Assembly (NCBI RefSeq): GCF_040833995.1
Contig: NZ_CP162137.1
Coordinates: forward strand, 3,642,001-3,706,000
Direction of reading: 5' to 3'
Source: Leptospira sp. WS58.C1
Lineage (GTDB): Bacteria; Spirochaetota; Leptospiria; Leptospirales; Leptospiraceae
Length of the DNA: 64,000 nt
In this document: positions 9,191 to 20,234 of the stretch, in pieces
Numbering within the stretch: the first letter of the stretch is position 1
How the letters are laid out: every line of letters begins with the position of its first letter
Made by a program: the position numbers and the translations under genes
Notes under the pieces: model-generated
What the model saw: only the letters and a program-made list of their open reading frames with translations
What the model was told of the DNA's origin: nothing
Database searches by the model: none

Positions 9191-10684
9191 TCAAGAAACG
9201 GATGGTTTAGAGGCGGAATCCGGATCAGAAGAAGTCCTAGAGGGATACGTTTCCCGTACTTTACGATCTAAGGAATCGAAAAATTCGGGATCAATTTCCG
9301 GATCCACTAAATAGATGATCCTTCTCGGGTCAGCGTTGCGCTCCAGATTGAAGATCGCCCTCCTTCTATCTACACTCAAGCTACCCATTTCGAAACCCGA
9401 GATCCTGATCTTTCCGTTGTTCGCAAACTTCGGTCGGATAGTTCCAATCCTCTCGAGCATCGGACGAATGGAATTTTTATGGGATTCTTTGATAATACAG
9501 ATCTCAAAGAAAACCTTACGATTCGAATCCTGGGAAGCGACAATAACGTAATCTCCCACTTTGATGAAAGGTTGATTATCGCATAAAGAAAGACCCACAT
9601 GATCAAAAAAGTCTTTCAGAGTTTTTTCATTATACGCGAAAAAACTATTATTCAAGATCAGCTTCATCGCCTTGAGGCCGTCCATCGGTTGTCTCCAAGG
9701 TTGAGGGGTCGTCAATGAAGCGAATTCACCTGCAATAGATAATACTCCGATATCTTCGTAAGAGATCGCGTTAGTAAGAATGGACTTTACTTGCTTCTGA
9801 ATATCGGTAGCTAAAAGATTTTTACGATAATCGTCTTTATATTTTTCTCTATAACCTTGGAGTTTTTGCACCAAAGGTTTGGTTTGGGGATAATTATTAT
9901 TCATCCCTTCTCCGCGATGAGGTCTATGGTGATTTAGAACTACAGATTTAACGGGATCCTCTATCTCCGGAATATTCGCGATCATCAAATAACTGATGAT
10001 GGGATGGTTTTTGATATACTCCAATTCTTCCGGTTTAAGATTCGCGTGAGTGGGGATTTTCATTTGAGTATAGCCGATGTCTGCGAGATAAGAAGCCATC
10101 ATCAGATTCATCTGCTCCACTTTTTTCTGATCCATATCCGCTTTGGTAAAAACCTTTGCAGCTCTTACTTTCAAAGCCATAGCAATCACTGTCCTTTTCG
10201 TAAGAACCTCGGAATCCACGGGCATACCCGCATTTTTCATCACTTCTATGATATTGACTAGTCCGGTTTCCATATTCGGAGAGGATTTAAAATCGTCTAG
10301 TACTGCGTTTATGGATTTATTGATCTCTTTTACATGATCTCCGTTCAGCGGAAACTTTTTGATATCGGATAATAGGTCCGTTGCTCCCCGGGACATATCC
10401 AGAGTGAGTTCAGGATTGATCAATTTGTCGAAAGAAGGATCTAAGGAACTTTTTCTACCGGAACTCGGATGGATCTTGGCAATCTCAGCAGTAAGAAAAT
10501 AGATCCCTTGTTTTTCGAATTTTTGGAGACGACTGATATCGTCTCCTGTGGCCATATCCTTTTTATGGATAAGGATCTGTCCGTGCTTATTATAAAAATC
10601 GACCGGTATAATCCTATTTTCTCGGAAGTGTTGGATCACTTCTTCCGTAAAATCGAATTTTTGTAAATCTCTGGCTGCGTCCAT
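9191..10684 (-). CDS. Degenerate HD-GYP-like signalling protein, paralogue B
   Basis: 497 residues, colinear with paralogue A over its whole length (for example [17 protein letters not shown], the central [27 protein letters not shown], and the C-terminal [12 protein letters not shown]). The HD pair reads AD and the GYP loop reads NNNYP, as in the neighbour, but here the second His pair survives as NHHRP. The C-terminus carries a Ser/Asp-rich tail absent from A. Both copies keep an intact frame and the same length, so both are presumably in use. The likely role is cyclic-dinucleotide sensing, or a scaffold, rather than hydrolysis; this is inference from the missing ligands. Confidence 0.75.
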   Translation of the reverse strand: MDAARDLQKFDFTEEVIQHFRENRIIPVDFYNKHGQILIHKKDMATGDDISRLQKFEKQGIYFLTAEIAKIHPSSGRKSSLDPSFDKLINPELTLDMSRGATDLLSDIKKFPLNGDHVKEINKSINAVLDDFKSSPNMETGLVNIIEVMKNAGMPVDSEVLTKRTVIAMALKVRAAKVFTKADMDQKKVEQMNLMMASYLADIGYTQMKIPTHANLKPEELEYIKNHPIISYLMIANIPEIEDPVKSVVLNHHRPHRGEGMNNNYPQTKPLVQKLQGYREKYKDDYRKNLLATDIQKQVKSILTNAISYEDIGVLSIAGEFASLTTPQPWRQPMDGLKAMKLILNNSFFAYNEKTLKDFFDHVGLSLCDNQPFIKVGDYVIVASQDSNRKVFFEICIIKESHKNSIRPMLERIGTIRPKFANNGKIRISGFEMGSLSVDRRRAIFNLERNADPRRIIYLVDPEIDPEFFDSLDRKVRETYPSRTSSDPDSASKPSVS

Positions 10685-10807
10685 CGTTAGGCGGAAGGAA
10701 CTCCTGAATTACAATATCGGCAAATTGATCCGATGAATCGAATCATTCCGATACCATATACTTCTCTTTTGTCGGTTTAGTACTTTGGACGTTTCAAATA
10801 TGCTAGA

Positions 10808-11419
10808 TCAAACTTGATTTAGGCTGCTTTGCAGAATATATCTACGAATCCGCTCTTCTATGGAACTTCCTGAGAAACCGAGCCCTGTACGAGAGTCGGT
10901 TAGTATGAATGTATCCTGAGCTTTTAAGGACTTACCGTCGGTTCTAACTTCCCCGGAAAGAATATTAATCCCGAGATCCTTCAAAACTCCGGTGACAAAG
11001 TATAATAATCCTTTTCTATCCGGAGCTTCTAAGTAGAACTTTGTAGCAGAATTGCCGGGTAAGTCTTCAAACTCCAATTGAGAATCTTGTCCTAGATAAA
11101 ATGTATTTCGAATATCTATTTCACTTGAGGTTTGGATCATCTCTTCCAAAGCGTTATCATCGGAAAATACGGAAGACATTAAGATACCGAGTTTGGAGGC
11201 TTTGATTTTAGAATCCGTTTCAGAAGATCTGAGAAGAAATTCATCGTAACTAATCATCGACTCTCCTTCCTTAATCGTGCGAATATCACCGGAAAGGATC
11301 TCGAATCCCATAAAGAACATTGCCTTCACCATTTTATGAAGGGTTCCCGGGGCGGTCTCGGAAGTCTTGAGAGTGACTCTATAGACCCCGTATTCTTCTT
11401 TGTAGTTAAATTCTATCAT
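10808..11419 (-). CDS. Stand-alone double ACT-domain protein
   Basis: 203 residues with two ACT-like units. The first is [25 protein letters not shown] with [11 protein letters not shown]. The second is [20 protein letters not shown] with [13 protein letters not shown]. The two motifs G-x-E/N-I-L-S-G-x-(I/V)-R-T match each other closely, as in the C-terminal ACT pair of the PII uridylyltransferase GlnD. No catalytic domain is attached. ACT domains bind amino acids or other small ligands, so this may sense nitrogen or amino-acid status. It lies downstream of nothing obvious: the ABC exporter is divergent, and the HD paralogues follow on the same strand after 123 bases. Confidence 0.7.
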   Translation of the reverse strand: MIEFNYKEEYGVYRVTLKTSETAPGTLHKMVKAMFFMGFEILSGDIRTIKEGESMISYDEFLLRSSETDSKIKASKLGILMSSVFSDDNALEEMIQTSSEIDIRNTFYLGQDSQLEFEDLPGNSATKFYLEAPDRKGLLYFVTGVLKDLGINILSGEVRTDGKSLKAQDTFILTDSRTGLGFSGSSIEERIRRYILQSSLNQV

Positions 11420-11697
11420 AGTTTCCGCTTCCTACAAAGCCTGCATATTCCCTGAAAAATAACACTCAAAAACTACCGTATTTCGAGGAATGTTTTTCGA
11501 AGTCTAAATGAGTAGTAGCTTCGCTTTAAATATTCTGTCTCCTAAAATTTTTCAGCAATGAGACAGAAGTTCCAAGAAAATCCGCTGCTACCGGATATAC
11601 GCCGAAAGGCCTCTCAAATATCCTGGGGAAATCGGGGAAATTTTTTTACTAACCGATACGCCCATTTCTCCCGCCGGGGATCCATGGGGATATATAT

Positions 11698-13572
11698 ATG
11701 ACAAATAAACAGAAATTCACCGAAGGATTTAAATTCGGAAAAACGCAGGCGACGAATTCTAACACAAAATTAGCCGGACCTAAGATCCCGCAAGGAAGTC
11801 AGGCCGCTAGAGGGTCCTATTCTTCTTCTTTAGGGCCAAGCTTTGCAGGGAACGAACCCTCTTCCGAATCTCCTTTGCTAGTTCTGCTCGGTTTAGGCAG
11901 ATATTTTAAAAAATATAAAGTACGACTTGGCATCGTTTTAGGCCTTCTTTTTACCGAAATCATCGTTTATTCTGCAATTCCTTTCTCTTTTAAGTTTTTG
12001 ATCGACGAAGCTTTGATCGGGAAAAATGAAACCGTTCTCTATATCACAGGCGCTTTGTTGATCGGCGGAACAATCTTGATCACTGCCGCAGGAACAGTCC
12101 GTGATTATTTATACAATTGGGTATCCGCTCGTGCAATAAGAGACATGAGAGAAGAGTTATTCATTCATTTGCAAAGAGTGAATCTGGAGTTCTATTCAAA
12201 TACTCGGCTTGGAGACGTTCTTTCTAGATTTTCCACCGATCTGACCGCTCTGGAAAACGCCGTTCTTGCGCTTATTCCTTGGGGACTCTCTCCATTACTA
12301 GAAGCGATCTTCGGAACCGCGTTATTATTCGCTTTGGATTGGAAGTTAGGTGCAATTGCTACTTTGATCTGGCCGATCACTTTCTTAGGGCCTGTATTCT
12401 TCTCCACTAGATCTACCGCAGCGAGTTACGAAAGAAAGATAGAAGAAGCCAAGGTCCTAACCGCTGTCGAAGAATCTATCTCGGCTCAAAACCTGATCCG
12501 AGTATACGACTTAGATGGAGCTTTCTGGGAAAAATTCAAAGGAAACTGTGAGAAACTATTTCATGTTTCCTTAAGACTGGGTTTGACTAATTCTTATTTG
12601 GAACGTTCCGCATCCGGCGGGATCCTTCTTTTACAAGCAGTACTTTTGATCTCAGGAGCTTGGTTTGCATTTCACGGGATGGTGAGTGTGGGAGCTTTAG
12701 CGGCATTTCTTCCTCCATTCTTGAACTTGTCCTATTCTCTACTTTATGTTTCCCAGTATTTTCCTACAATGAACCAAGCAAGCGGTTCGGCTAGAAGAAT
12801 ACTAGAGATCCTAAGGACGCCTACTTTCGAAACGGAAGGAGAACGTCCATTTGCACCTTCCGAACTGTACAACTCCATTAAACTAGAAGATTTACATTTC
12901 CGTTATAAAGGTAGAACTAAAAACTTGAGCGGAGTCAATCTAGAGATCAAAAAAGGATCTTATACTGTGATCCTCGGGCAAAGTGGTTCCGGAAAAAGTA
13001 CAATTCTGAAATTTATATTGGGAATGATGGAGCCGAACCAGGGAAAAGTCAGCCTGGACGGTATCGCAATGGAGAAAATCCGTTTAGATGCTCTTCATTC
13101 CATGATAGGTATCGTTTTCCAAGATACTTTCTTATTCCATACGAGTATTCTGGAAAACATACGTATGGGACGCCCGGATGCGACCCCGGAAGAGGCGATC
13201 GAAGCTGCAAAACTGGCCGAGATCCATGAATTCATTTCCGCTCTTCCTGACGGATATGAAACGATCGCGGGAGATAAGGGTTCTAAACTTTCAGGCGGAG
13301 AAAAACAAAGGATCGCCTTAGCGAGAGCATTAGTGAGAAATCCTCAAATTCTTCTTTTGGACGAAGCGACTTCCGCTTTGGATCCGATCACAGAAGCGAG
13401 AATCTTGAAAACTCTCCAAAAATTGAGAGAAGGAAGAACAATCGTTTCCGTAACCCACAGACTGACCGGTCTACATGCCGCGGACCAAGTAGTAGTCTTG
13501 AAAAATGGAAGTTTGGAACCGTATCCTTCTCCGGAAAATGATTCACTTTCCGCGGCCGCTATCGGATTATAG
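11698..13572 (+). CDS. ABC-type exporter, fused transmembrane and ATPase domains
   Basis: 624 residues. A polar, Ser/Gly-rich leader of about 60 residues is followed by six expected membrane helices (from about residue 78) with the exporter loop [19 protein letters not shown]. The nucleotide-binding domain has Walker [10 protein letters not shown] near residue 425, the signature LSGGEKQR near 532 and Walker [13 protein letters not shown] near 551, all intact. This is the MsbA/lipid or drug exporter type, acting as a dimer in the inner membrane. The substrate cannot be told. The gene runs directly into a SET-domain gene with only four bases between. The start at 11698 lacks a clear Shine-Dalgarno sequence. 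Confidence 0.9.
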   Translation: MTNKQKFTEGFKFGKTQATNSNTKLAGPKIPQGSQAARGSYSSSLGPSFAGNEPSSESPLLVLLGLGRYFKKYKVRLGIVLGLLFTEIIVYSAIPFSFKFLIDEALIGKNETVLYITGALLIGGTILITAAGTVRDYLYNWVSARAIRDMREELFIHLQRVNLEFYSNTRLGDVLSRFSTDLTALENAVLALIPWGLSPLLEAIFGTALLFALDWKLGAIATLIWPITFLGPVFFSTRSTAASYERKIEEAKVLTAVEESISAQNLIRVYDLDGAFWEKFKGNCEKLFHVSLRLGLTNSYLERSASGGILLLQAVLLISGAWFAFHGMVSVGALAAFLPPFLNLSYSLLYVSQYFPTMNQASGSARRILEILRTPTFETEGERPFAPSELYNSIKLEDLHFRYKGRTKNLSGVNLEIKKGSYTVILGQSGSGKSTILKFILGMMEPNQGKVSLDGIAMEKIRLDALHSMIGIVFQDTFLFHTSILENIRMGRPDATPEEAIEAAKLAEIHEFISALPDGYETIAGDKGSKLSGGEKQRIALARALVRNPQILLLDEATSALDPITEARILKTLQKLREGRTIVSVTHRLTGLHAADQVVVLKNGSLEPYPSPENDSLSAAAIGL

Positions 13573-13576
13573 AAAT

Positions 13577-13975
13577 ATGCTGAAAGTGCCGACTTACGTT
13601 GCCGAGTCTTCTATCGGGGGCCTTGGTGTTTTTGCAGGCAGAGATATAGAAGAAGGGGAACTCGTGTGGGAGTTCCATCCTAAAACCGTTTGGACCCTTA
13701 CGGAGGAGGAAGTCCAAGCTCTTCCGCAAAGGCTCCGAAATATGATCCATACATATTCTTATTTGTTTGAAGGGCAGTGGTATTTTTGCGTGGATAATTC
13801 CCGCTTTATGAATCATAGTGATCAAGCAAACACTTTGGAAGATAAAAGCGGGGTTCAAGGAGAAAGCAACCCTCTAGGGAGGGATAGAGCCGTTCGCAAG
13901 ATCCTAAAGGACGAAGAGCTGACCTGCAATTATAAACAATTCGATCAGAACTGGAAGGATAAACTTCCTTCTTAG
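13577..13975 (+). CDS. SET-domain protein (putative lysine methyltransferase)
   Basis: 132 residues, essentially one SET domain. Visible are [23 protein letters not shown] (the N-terminal SET-N strand pair), SRFMNHS (the S-adenosylmethionine-binding NHS motif) and the C-terminal [12 protein letters not shown] (the usual E-L-x-x-x-Y element). Such bacterial proteins are predicted to methylate protein lysines, but substrates are mostly unknown. I place the start at the ATG 13577, four bases after the ABC exporter's stop; the longer frame starting inside the exporter gene has no family support. The stop overlaps that of the convergent sigma-54 activator gene. Confidence 0.8.
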   Translation: MLKVPTYVAESSIGGLGVFAGRDIEEGELVWEFHPKTVWTLTEEEVQALPQRLRNMIHTYSYLFEGQWYFCVDNSRFMNHSDQANTLEDKSGVQGESNPLGRDRAVRKILKDEELTCNYKQFDQNWKDKLPS

Positions 13976-16113
13976 TAATCTATCTTAAGATCTTTGATCT
14001 TCTTATCCAAGGTGTTTCTGTTGATGCCCAAAAACTTGGCAACCCTGGTCTTGGTATATTTGAATTTCTTCATGGCATACTTGATCAGTCTTGCCTCTAC
14101 TTCTCCCACTACAACTTCCATTGCCCGCCCGTCTAACGCATCTAAATGAGCCGGGGAGAACTTGGAACTTGCCACTTCGGAAGAAGCTTCCGGATCCATA
14201 CCAACTTCCACTTCTTCGCCTTCGTCCCCGTAAAGGATACGACCGCTGATCTCGGAGAAATCTTGTATATCCAACATTTCGGATTGAGAGAGAACCACCG
14301 CTCTTTCGATTACGTTTTCTAATTCTCGAACGTTACCGGGCCAGCTATAATTCATCAGAAGTTTATGCGCTTCCCTAGTGATCCCTTTGATCTTCTTAAT
14401 ATTCTCCGAAGTATACTTAGTGATGAAGTGATTGATCAAAAGAGGAATATCTTCCGGTCTTTCGCGAAGAGGAGGAGTCAACATATTAACCACATTTAAG
14501 CGATAATATAAATCAGCTCTAAACAATTTTTGAGAGATTAGATCTTCCAGGTTCGCGTTAGTCGCCGCTATGATCCTTACGTCGATCTTCTTCGGTTTAA
14601 CAGAACCGACCGCTTCTATTTCTTTTTCCTGAAGAACCCTTAAAAGTTTGGACTGAAGATTCAGATCCATTTCTCCGATCTCATCCAAGAAGATGGTCCC
14701 AGTGTCGGCCATCTCGAACTTTCCTTTTTTGTCGGCGACTGCACCTGTAAAGGATCCTTTTTTATGACCGAATAATTCGGACTCCAAAAGATTCTCAGGA
14801 ATGGCGGCACAATTGATCTTGATAAAAGGTTTATCACCTCTGGAAGAATTGTAATGGATCGCGGATGCGATCATCTCTTTTCCGGTCCCGGATTCCCCTG
14901 TGATCAATACCGAAGCACGAGAATCCGAAACAAGTTGGATCATCTCGAAAAGTTTTTCCATCGATTTGGATTTTCCGATCAATGAACCGAACTTGTATTT
15001 ATTCTTAAGTTCTCGTTTTAATAGAATGTTCTCCCTAGAGATCTCGCGTTTTTCTTCATCGATCAGTTTTTGGATACGGATCGCTTGGTAAATTATGGAT
15101 GCGACTACCTGCAGGAAGTCCAAATACGTTTTTAAATCCACGTATTTTTTATGAACAAAGAAAACGCTGACTACACCCAATACATCCGTGTCGGACTTGA
15201 TAGGTGCTGCAAGAAAACTAACGTTCTCCGGGTTATTCTTAAAATGACTGGCATTCCCGAGTCTATCCAAGAATTTATCATCGCTTACGATGGATTCCAC
15301 TATGACTGCTTCTCCGGATTCGTAAACTTTTCCGGTAACACCTTCTCCGGGAAGATATACACCCTTCTCCATTTCCTCTGCGGTAAGTCCGGAAGCAGCG
15401 ATAAGTTTCAGGATATTCTTATCTGATTCGAAAAGAACGATGGATCCTCTTTCCAGGTTCAGAGATTTATCCAACCTATCCATCACATCGTCAAAAATTT
15501 CCTGCAGCACTAATGTAGAAGTTACGGTCCTAGAAATATCTATAAGTACCTGTTGGATCTTATTTTTTTGTTCCAACTGTCTGAAAGTCTGGAGGTTTTT
15601 AAAGATCTGGGCCGCCATATTAGCGAGAGTGGAAACGAGTTCTAGGTGTTCATCGCTGAATGCTTGTTTTCTGCTTGAATCAAGAGAGATAACTCCGATG
15701 ACTTCGTCTTCCACGATCATCGGAACTGCAAGCTCCGAAAGAATATCATCCTTAATGGAAATGTAATGTGGATTCTGGGTAACGTCGTTTACGATCATCC
15801 CTTCGCCGGAAGCGGCAACGATACCGGTAATTCCTTCTCCCACACGGAGTTTAACTTTTGTCCGAACGGAAGGGTTCATCCCACGGAATGTAACAATATC
15901 CAAGACTTCGTCAACTCTGCTGATCAGCATGAGGGAACCGGAACCGACTTCACAAATTTGGATACATCTTTCCAAAATCAAATCCAGAAGGCGGTCCGGA
16001 TCCAAAGTCGAATTCATAGCGGTTGCCACTTCTTGTATATGGCGGAGTGGGCTGGGTTTTACGTAACCGGACATCTGCTCAAAAAAGGTGCTGATTGATG
16101 ATTTTCCGGTCAA
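13972..16113 (-). CDS. GAF-domain sigma-54-dependent transcriptional activator
   Basis: 713 residues. Two GAF sensor domains (about 30-185 and 200-350) precede an AAA+ domain and a Fis-type DNA-binding helix-turn-helix ([21 protein letters not shown]). The AAA+ part has Walker A GESGTGKE, Walker [13 protein letters not shown], and the sigma-54-contacting loop as GSFTGA in place of the usual GAFTGA. It should hydrolyse ATP to open sigma-54 promoters in response to a small ligand bound by the GAF domains. The frame opens with TTG at 16113; an ATG at 16074 is also possible, and neither has a good ribosome binding site. The target genes are unknown. Confidence 0.9.
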   Translation of the reverse strand: MTGKSSISTFFEQMSGYVKPSPLRHIQEVATAMNSTLDPDRLLDLILERCIQICEVGSGSLMLISRVDEVLDIVTFRGMNPSVRTKVKLRVGEGITGIVAASGEGMIVNDVTQNPHYISIKDDILSELAVPMIVEDEVIGVISLDSSRKQAFSDEHLELVSTLANMAAQIFKNLQTFRQLEQKNKIQQVLIDISRTVTSTLVLQEIFDDVMDRLDKSLNLERGSIVLFESDKNILKLIAASGLTAEEMEKGVYLPGEGVTGKVYESGEAVIVESIVSDDKFLDRLGNASHFKNNPENVSFLAAPIKSDTDVLGVVSVFFVHKKYVDLKTYLDFLQVVASIIYQAIRIQKLIDEEKREISRENILLKRELKNKYKFGSLIGKSKSMEKLFEMIQLVSDSRASVLITGESGTGKEMIASAIHYNSSRGDKPFIKINCAAIPENLLESELFGHKKGSFTGAVADKKGKFEMADTGTIFLDEIGEMDLNLQSKLLRVLQEKEIEAVGSVKPKKIDVRIIAATNANLEDLISQKLFRADLYYRLNVVNMLTPPLRERPEDIPLLINHFITKYTSENIKKIKGITREAHKLLMNYSWPGNVRELENVIERAVVLSQSEMLDIQDFSEISGRILYGDEGEEVEVGMDPEASSEVASSKFSPAHLDALDGRAMEVVVGEVEARLIKYAMKKFKYTKTRVAKFLGINRNTLDKKIKDLKIDY

Positions 16114-16357
16114 GGAAAAAACTTAAAATCCAAGCAAGTCGCTTCGTTTCGAGGAAGGAGCGCAAATTTTGTATTAGAATAGATTTAAACCCGGCAAATC
16201 AAATGACATAATATCATGGAGATGGATGTACTTTCTAATTTTAGAAGAAGATAATCTTCCCTCTTTGGAACAAATTCATGTTATTCGGAGATTTTCTGAA
16301 AGAGGAAGATAAAAACATCTTTCCAGTCTCAAACCTTGCCCTTATCATCTTGTCCGG

Positions 16358-18286
16358 ATGTCCTGCGTATTTTGCGGAGAATTTTATCTTCCGGAAGGAA
16401 AACTCAAAGATGGAAAGTTTCTTTGCCATTCCTGTGGAAGAGAATGGATCTTAGAAAAAAGAAAACGAAATAGGATCAAACCTCCGGAAATACATACGTT
16501 ATCCAACGAGATCTTATTAGAATTCCTCTCTCTTTTTAATACTAGTCCGAATCTTGACGACCTTCTTCAAAATTTTACGAACCTAGCATTCAGAAAATTG
16601 AATCTTCCAGGCATCTCGGTAATGGTGTATGAACCTCGATTGGATCGGATCCTGGTAAAATCCTGTAAAAACAAAAAAGGCCCTGCATTAGAAAAACTTG
16701 CCTTTAGGATGGAGATAAAAAAGGGAGAACAGAACGGACCTTTAGGACAAGCGATCGAAACCTGCAAGTCGGTATATTATAGATTCGATGAACAACCCCA
16801 TAAACAGATCCGACAATATGGAAGAGTGAATAAAGTTGAATCGGAACTTTCCGTTCCCATTCATCTCAAAAAAGAAGTATTAGGATTAATTAATGTAGAT
16901 TACGAAAAAGACGATCCGGTCCAAGCGGAGAAGGACCGCTATTTTCTGGAATTAATCGCTAGTCAGTTTGCCACTACGTTAAAAAACAGAATTCTTTTCG
17001 AGGTATCCCAGACCCAATCCAGGAATTTTAGAAATTTACACTCAGCCGCCTTAAAACTCAGCAGTTTAGGATTCAAATACAGAACTGAAATTTTTCGGGT
17101 TATTCTTCTTTCTTTAACCGAATTTTCGGAAAGTAACCTCTACGCTCTTATAGAAAGAAAACTCGGCTCGGAAGGAAAAACAACTTCCACCGAAGGGTAT
17201 ATACTTACGGGAAGCCCAAGAGCGCCCGAAATTAAGTTAAATATCCAACTAAAGGGAGATTGGAGTGTATTGAAAAAACCGAACGAATCCGCTATCTTAA
17301 TGGATTCCACGGATCTGAAAGAATGGAAAACTTTAGGAAGTAATGGAAAGAAAAAACATTTGGCGATCTTGCCCGTTTTACGTTCCGACAATTCGGAGAT
17401 TTGGATACTTCTCGCTAAGGAAGAAGAACTCCATTGGAGTCCCGAAGAAATCGATGTCCTAAACGCATTTGCCGTCCAAGCAGGGATCTCCGTTCAAAAC
17501 TTTCATTTATTCCATCAAAGAGCCGAAAAGGAAAGATTGGATAAAGAAATTGAGATCGCTAGAGACCTACAAAGATCCTTACTTCCTAGAAAAATGCCCG
17601 ACCATCCTAATTACGAATTCGGTGGGATAATGGTGCCAGCGATCGGAGTAGGCGGGGATTATTACGATTTTATAACACATCCAACAAATAAAGAAACTTA
17701 TGTTTGTATCGGAGACGTGAGCGGCAAAGGAGTTCCAGCCGGGATCGTGATGGCAACTGTCAGAACGGTTATCCATTCATTAGTCCGAAAGAATCCGACT
17801 CCTTGGGAAATTTTACTTACGGTAAATACCTATTTATATCAAAATTATTTTAAGGACGTTGTTTCTCCTCGTTTCATGTCCTTGACCATAATTCATTGGG
17901 ACCAAAACGAGAATCGTTTTGTTTTTAGCGGCGGTGGACAGGGAAATATTTTAGTTTATCGCAAAAAGGAAAATCGTTTGGAGGAAATTCCGACGGGAGG
18001 GGTTGTTTTAGGAATTGATCCCGAAATAGACAGATTCGAGAATAGAGGAGAATTAAACTTAGAACCCGGTGATTTTTTCCTAATGTTCACGGACGGTGTG
18101 TGGGAAGCCATGAACCTTACCGAAGACTTTTTCGAAATAGAACGCTTACATGATTGTGTTTTCGAAGCCAGAAAAGAAAACCTCCCTCAACTCTTAGAAA
18201 CCGTCTTAAAAAAGATAAAAAACTTTACCGGGGAAAGGGAACAGACGGATGATATTACTTTAATAGGTGTAAAACGCTTAAGGTGA
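16358..18286 (+). CDS. GAF-SpoIIE protein phosphatase with N-terminal zinc ribbon
   Basis: 642 residues. A small zinc ribbon opens the protein (CVFCGEF and CHSCGRE, two C-x2-C pairs). A first GAF domain occupies about residues 50-215, with a second GAF-like region at about 230-395. The C-terminal 240 residues are a PP2C-type SpoIIE phosphatase: EIARDLQRSLLPRKMP, the metal ligands in GGDYYDF and CIGDVSGKGVPAG, and MFTDGVWEA. Such proteins dephosphorylate STAS anti-anti-sigma factors in partner-switching networks. A STAS-containing protein is encoded at 54895-56499, but linkage between them is speculation. The stop lies just before the tilS start, suggesting co-transcription. Confidence 0.88.
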   Translation: MSCVFCGEFYLPEGKLKDGKFLCHSCGREWILEKRKRNRIKPPEIHTLSNEILLEFLSLFNTSPNLDDLLQNFTNLAFRKLNLPGISVMVYEPRLDRILVKSCKNKKGPALEKLAFRMEIKKGEQNGPLGQAIETCKSVYYRFDEQPHKQIRQYGRVNKVESELSVPIHLKKEVLGLINVDYEKDDPVQAEKDRYFLELIASQFATTLKNRILFEVSQTQSRNFRNLHSAALKLSSLGFKYRTEIFRVILLSLTEFSESNLYALIERKLGSEGKTTSTEGYILTGSPRAPEIKLNIQLKGDWSVLKKPNESAILMDSTDLKEWKTLGSNGKKKHLAILPVLRSDNSEIWILLAKEEELHWSPEEIDVLNAFAVQAGISVQNFHLFHQRAEKERLDKEIEIARDLQRSLLPRKMPDHPNYEFGGIMVPAIGVGGDYYDFITHPTNKETYVCIGDVSGKGVPAGIVMATVRTVIHSLVRKNPTPWEILLTVNTYLYQNYFKDVVSPRFMSLTIIHWDQNENRFVFSGGGQGNILVYRKKENRLEEIPTGGVVLGIDPEIDRFENRGELNLEPGDFFLMFTDGVWEAMNLTEDFFEIERLHDCVFEARKENLPQLLETVLKKIKNFTGEREQTDDITLIGVKRLR

Positions 18287-18288
18287 TA

Positions 18289-19541
18289 ATGAACGAAACC
18301 TTAGAATCCATTTTTCAATCCGCTTGGTCCCGTTTAAAAAATTACCAGGACTTCATGAAAAGTAAACCTGCGGTAATCTCTTTTTCCGGGGGAAAGGATT
18401 CTTCCCTACTTCTTCAATTCTTTCTGTGGCTTCATAATAAAAATCTAATCTCTCATTTTCCAACCATTTACCATTTGGATCATTCTATCCGGGATAATTC
18501 GGAGCAAGAATCCGAGATCCTAAAGTATATCAGTTCCTTAACCCCAAAGCACATCTTTAAAAAAAAAACGTTCCGAAGTTTGCAAATAAGACAAAAATTA
18601 GTTTAGAAGAAGCCGGCAGAATTCTCCGATTTAGAGACCTAGAGAAAATTTCCGAAAAGATAGGCGGGTATATCACAACCGGACATCATACGGAAGATTA
18701 TCTAGAAACCGTACTGCTACAACTCATCAGAGGAGGGGGGTGGAATTCGCTTCGCACATTAGGAGTTTTAGAGAATAATAGATTTCGGCCATTATTATTA
18801 TTCGGAGAACAAGATCGTAAAACCGCATTGGCAAAAGCGGATTGGCCCGTATTCGAAGACGAATCCAATCATTCTTCACGTTATCTTAGGAACAGGATCC
18901 GATCCGAACTTCTTCCTGTACTTTTAAAAGAAGGCGCAGATCCGGATAAAATTTTTCATAATTTTCACGATTCCGATACACCTAGAATCGGAATTACAAA
19001 CCGAAAAATAAATGAAGACGAGATTAGAACAGTTTCCAGACAAATTTTAGAAGAAGAGCCTGGCTCTATATGTAAACAAATTCTGGACTTACATATGAAA
19101 AGTCTAGGTCTTCATCCTCTGAATTCTCAGTTCCTTTCGGATCTTCTTCATAACATAGATAGGAAAGTTTCTTTTTCACTCGAAAACAAAGAAGTTTGGT
19201 TTTGGAAAAGTGTTTCGTCGGATTTGTACATCTTACCAAAAACCGCTTCATATTTGAAACCATTCAGTTATAACTCCGAATCTTTCTTTTTGAAATGGAA
19301 CGGTAAGACCAAAAAGATCCCGAAAAATTGCGAACCCTCTAACGACGGAGAAGGAGAAAAAATCCTGCTTGGAGGAATCCATAGAGACGTTTCGGAAATC
19401 CTTCGGGAGAAAGAGATTCCGGTTCAGGTCAGAAAAATGCTACCCATTCTAAAACGGGAAGGGAAAACTGTATTGGTTTGCCTTCGAATGTGGGATTCCC
19501 GTTTGGATGATATTCGATCGGATGATTTCCCGCAAGACTAG
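18289..19541 (+). pseudogene. tilS: tRNA(Ile)-lysidine synthase, reading frame broken at an A10 run
   Basis: TilS modifies C34 of the CAU-anticodon isoleucine tRNA and is normally essential. The frame starts at ATG 18289 after AAGG (18280-18283) and carries the ATP motif SFSGGKDSSLL and the YHLDHSIRDNS element. It stops at 18604-18606, after a run of ten A. The continuation lies in the -1 frame: from AAC at 18567 it is open to 19541 and carries TTGHHTEDYLETVLLQLIRGG and LRNRIRSELLPVL. Both halves are otherwise intact and in the right order, so one missing A, or a -1 slip, at this point explains everything. The options are sequencing error, productive slippage or true inactivation; the last is least likely for an essential gene. 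Confidence 0.88.
18559..18568 (+). other. A10 homopolymer at the tilS frameshift point
   Basis: Ten consecutive A (codons AAA AAA AAA A..) sit exactly between the two frames of tilS. Eleven A, or a -1 ribosomal slip on A-AAA-AAA, would restore one continuous protein. Confidence 0.9.
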
Positions 19542-19556
19542 AGAGTCCAGAGGTTT

Positions 19557-20231
19557 ATGGAAGAACTCCAAGAATTAAAGCCGGACCCGTTCTTTAGAGA
19601 AGTTAGATTCGTATCTTCTTATGCGGATGCTTCTAAAGTTCCTTCCAAAGGTATTCCTCATATAGCATTTGCAGGTCGTTCCAACTCAGGAAAGTCCAGA
19701 TTATTAAACGCAATCGTAGAAAGAAAATCCTTAGCAAAAGTTTCTGCAACTCCCGGTAAGACCAAATTACTGAATTTTTTCTTAGTATCTAAGTCCTTAT
19801 TCCTCGTAGACACGCCCGGTTTCGGTTACTCCGCAAATTCACATAAAGATCATGAACAAATGATGGATCTTTTAATGAATTATCTGAACTCGGCCAAAGA
19901 TCTAAAATGTCTGTTCTTATTATCCGATGCACAAAGAGAATTGCCCGATGAAGAGCTGGAATTGATCGGTACCTGTTTCGAAAGAGGGACCAAACCTGTT
20001 TTAATTCGTACTAAAATAGATAAACTCAATCAGTCGGAACTTTCCAAACTCAGAAAAAAAATGAAAAACATCCAAGGACTATATCCTATGTTGGAAATCG
20101 TTTTTGTTTCTCCCAAATACGGAAAAGGTCTACCGGAACTCAGAAAGATCATAGAAAATATGATGAAATCATTAATCATTCCTCCGATGGAAGAAGACGC
20201 AATCCCACAAGAGATCAATGAACAAGGCTAA
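19557..20231 (+). CDS. engB: Ribosome biogenesis GTPase EngB/YsxC
   Basis: 224 residues, typical for the family. The G motifs are present in order: G1 GRSNSGKS, the G2 region [14 protein letters not shown]3 DTPGFGYS and G4 TKIDKL. EngB assists late assembly of the large ribosomal subunit. The usual valine of G1 (NVGKS) is serine here, and the following residue is Arg (KSRLLN) rather than Ser; otherwise the motifs are canonical. The start ATG has AGAGG just upstream. It follows tilS by 15 bases, so the SpoIIE-tilS-engB genes may form one transcript. The C-terminal acidic tail ([14 protein letters not shown]) is lineage-specific. Confidence 0.93.
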   Translation: MEELQELKPDPFFREVRFVSSYADASKVPSKGIPHIAFAGRSNSGKSRLLNAIVERKSLAKVSATPGKTKLLNFFLVSKSLFLVDTPGFGYSANSHKDHEQMMDLLMNYLNSAKDLKCLFLLSDAQRELPDEELELIGTCFERGTKPVLIRTKIDKLNQSELSKLRKKMKNIQGLYPMLEIVFVSPKYGKGLPELRKIIENMMKSLIIPPMEEDAIPQEINEQG

Positions 20232-20234
20232 AGC

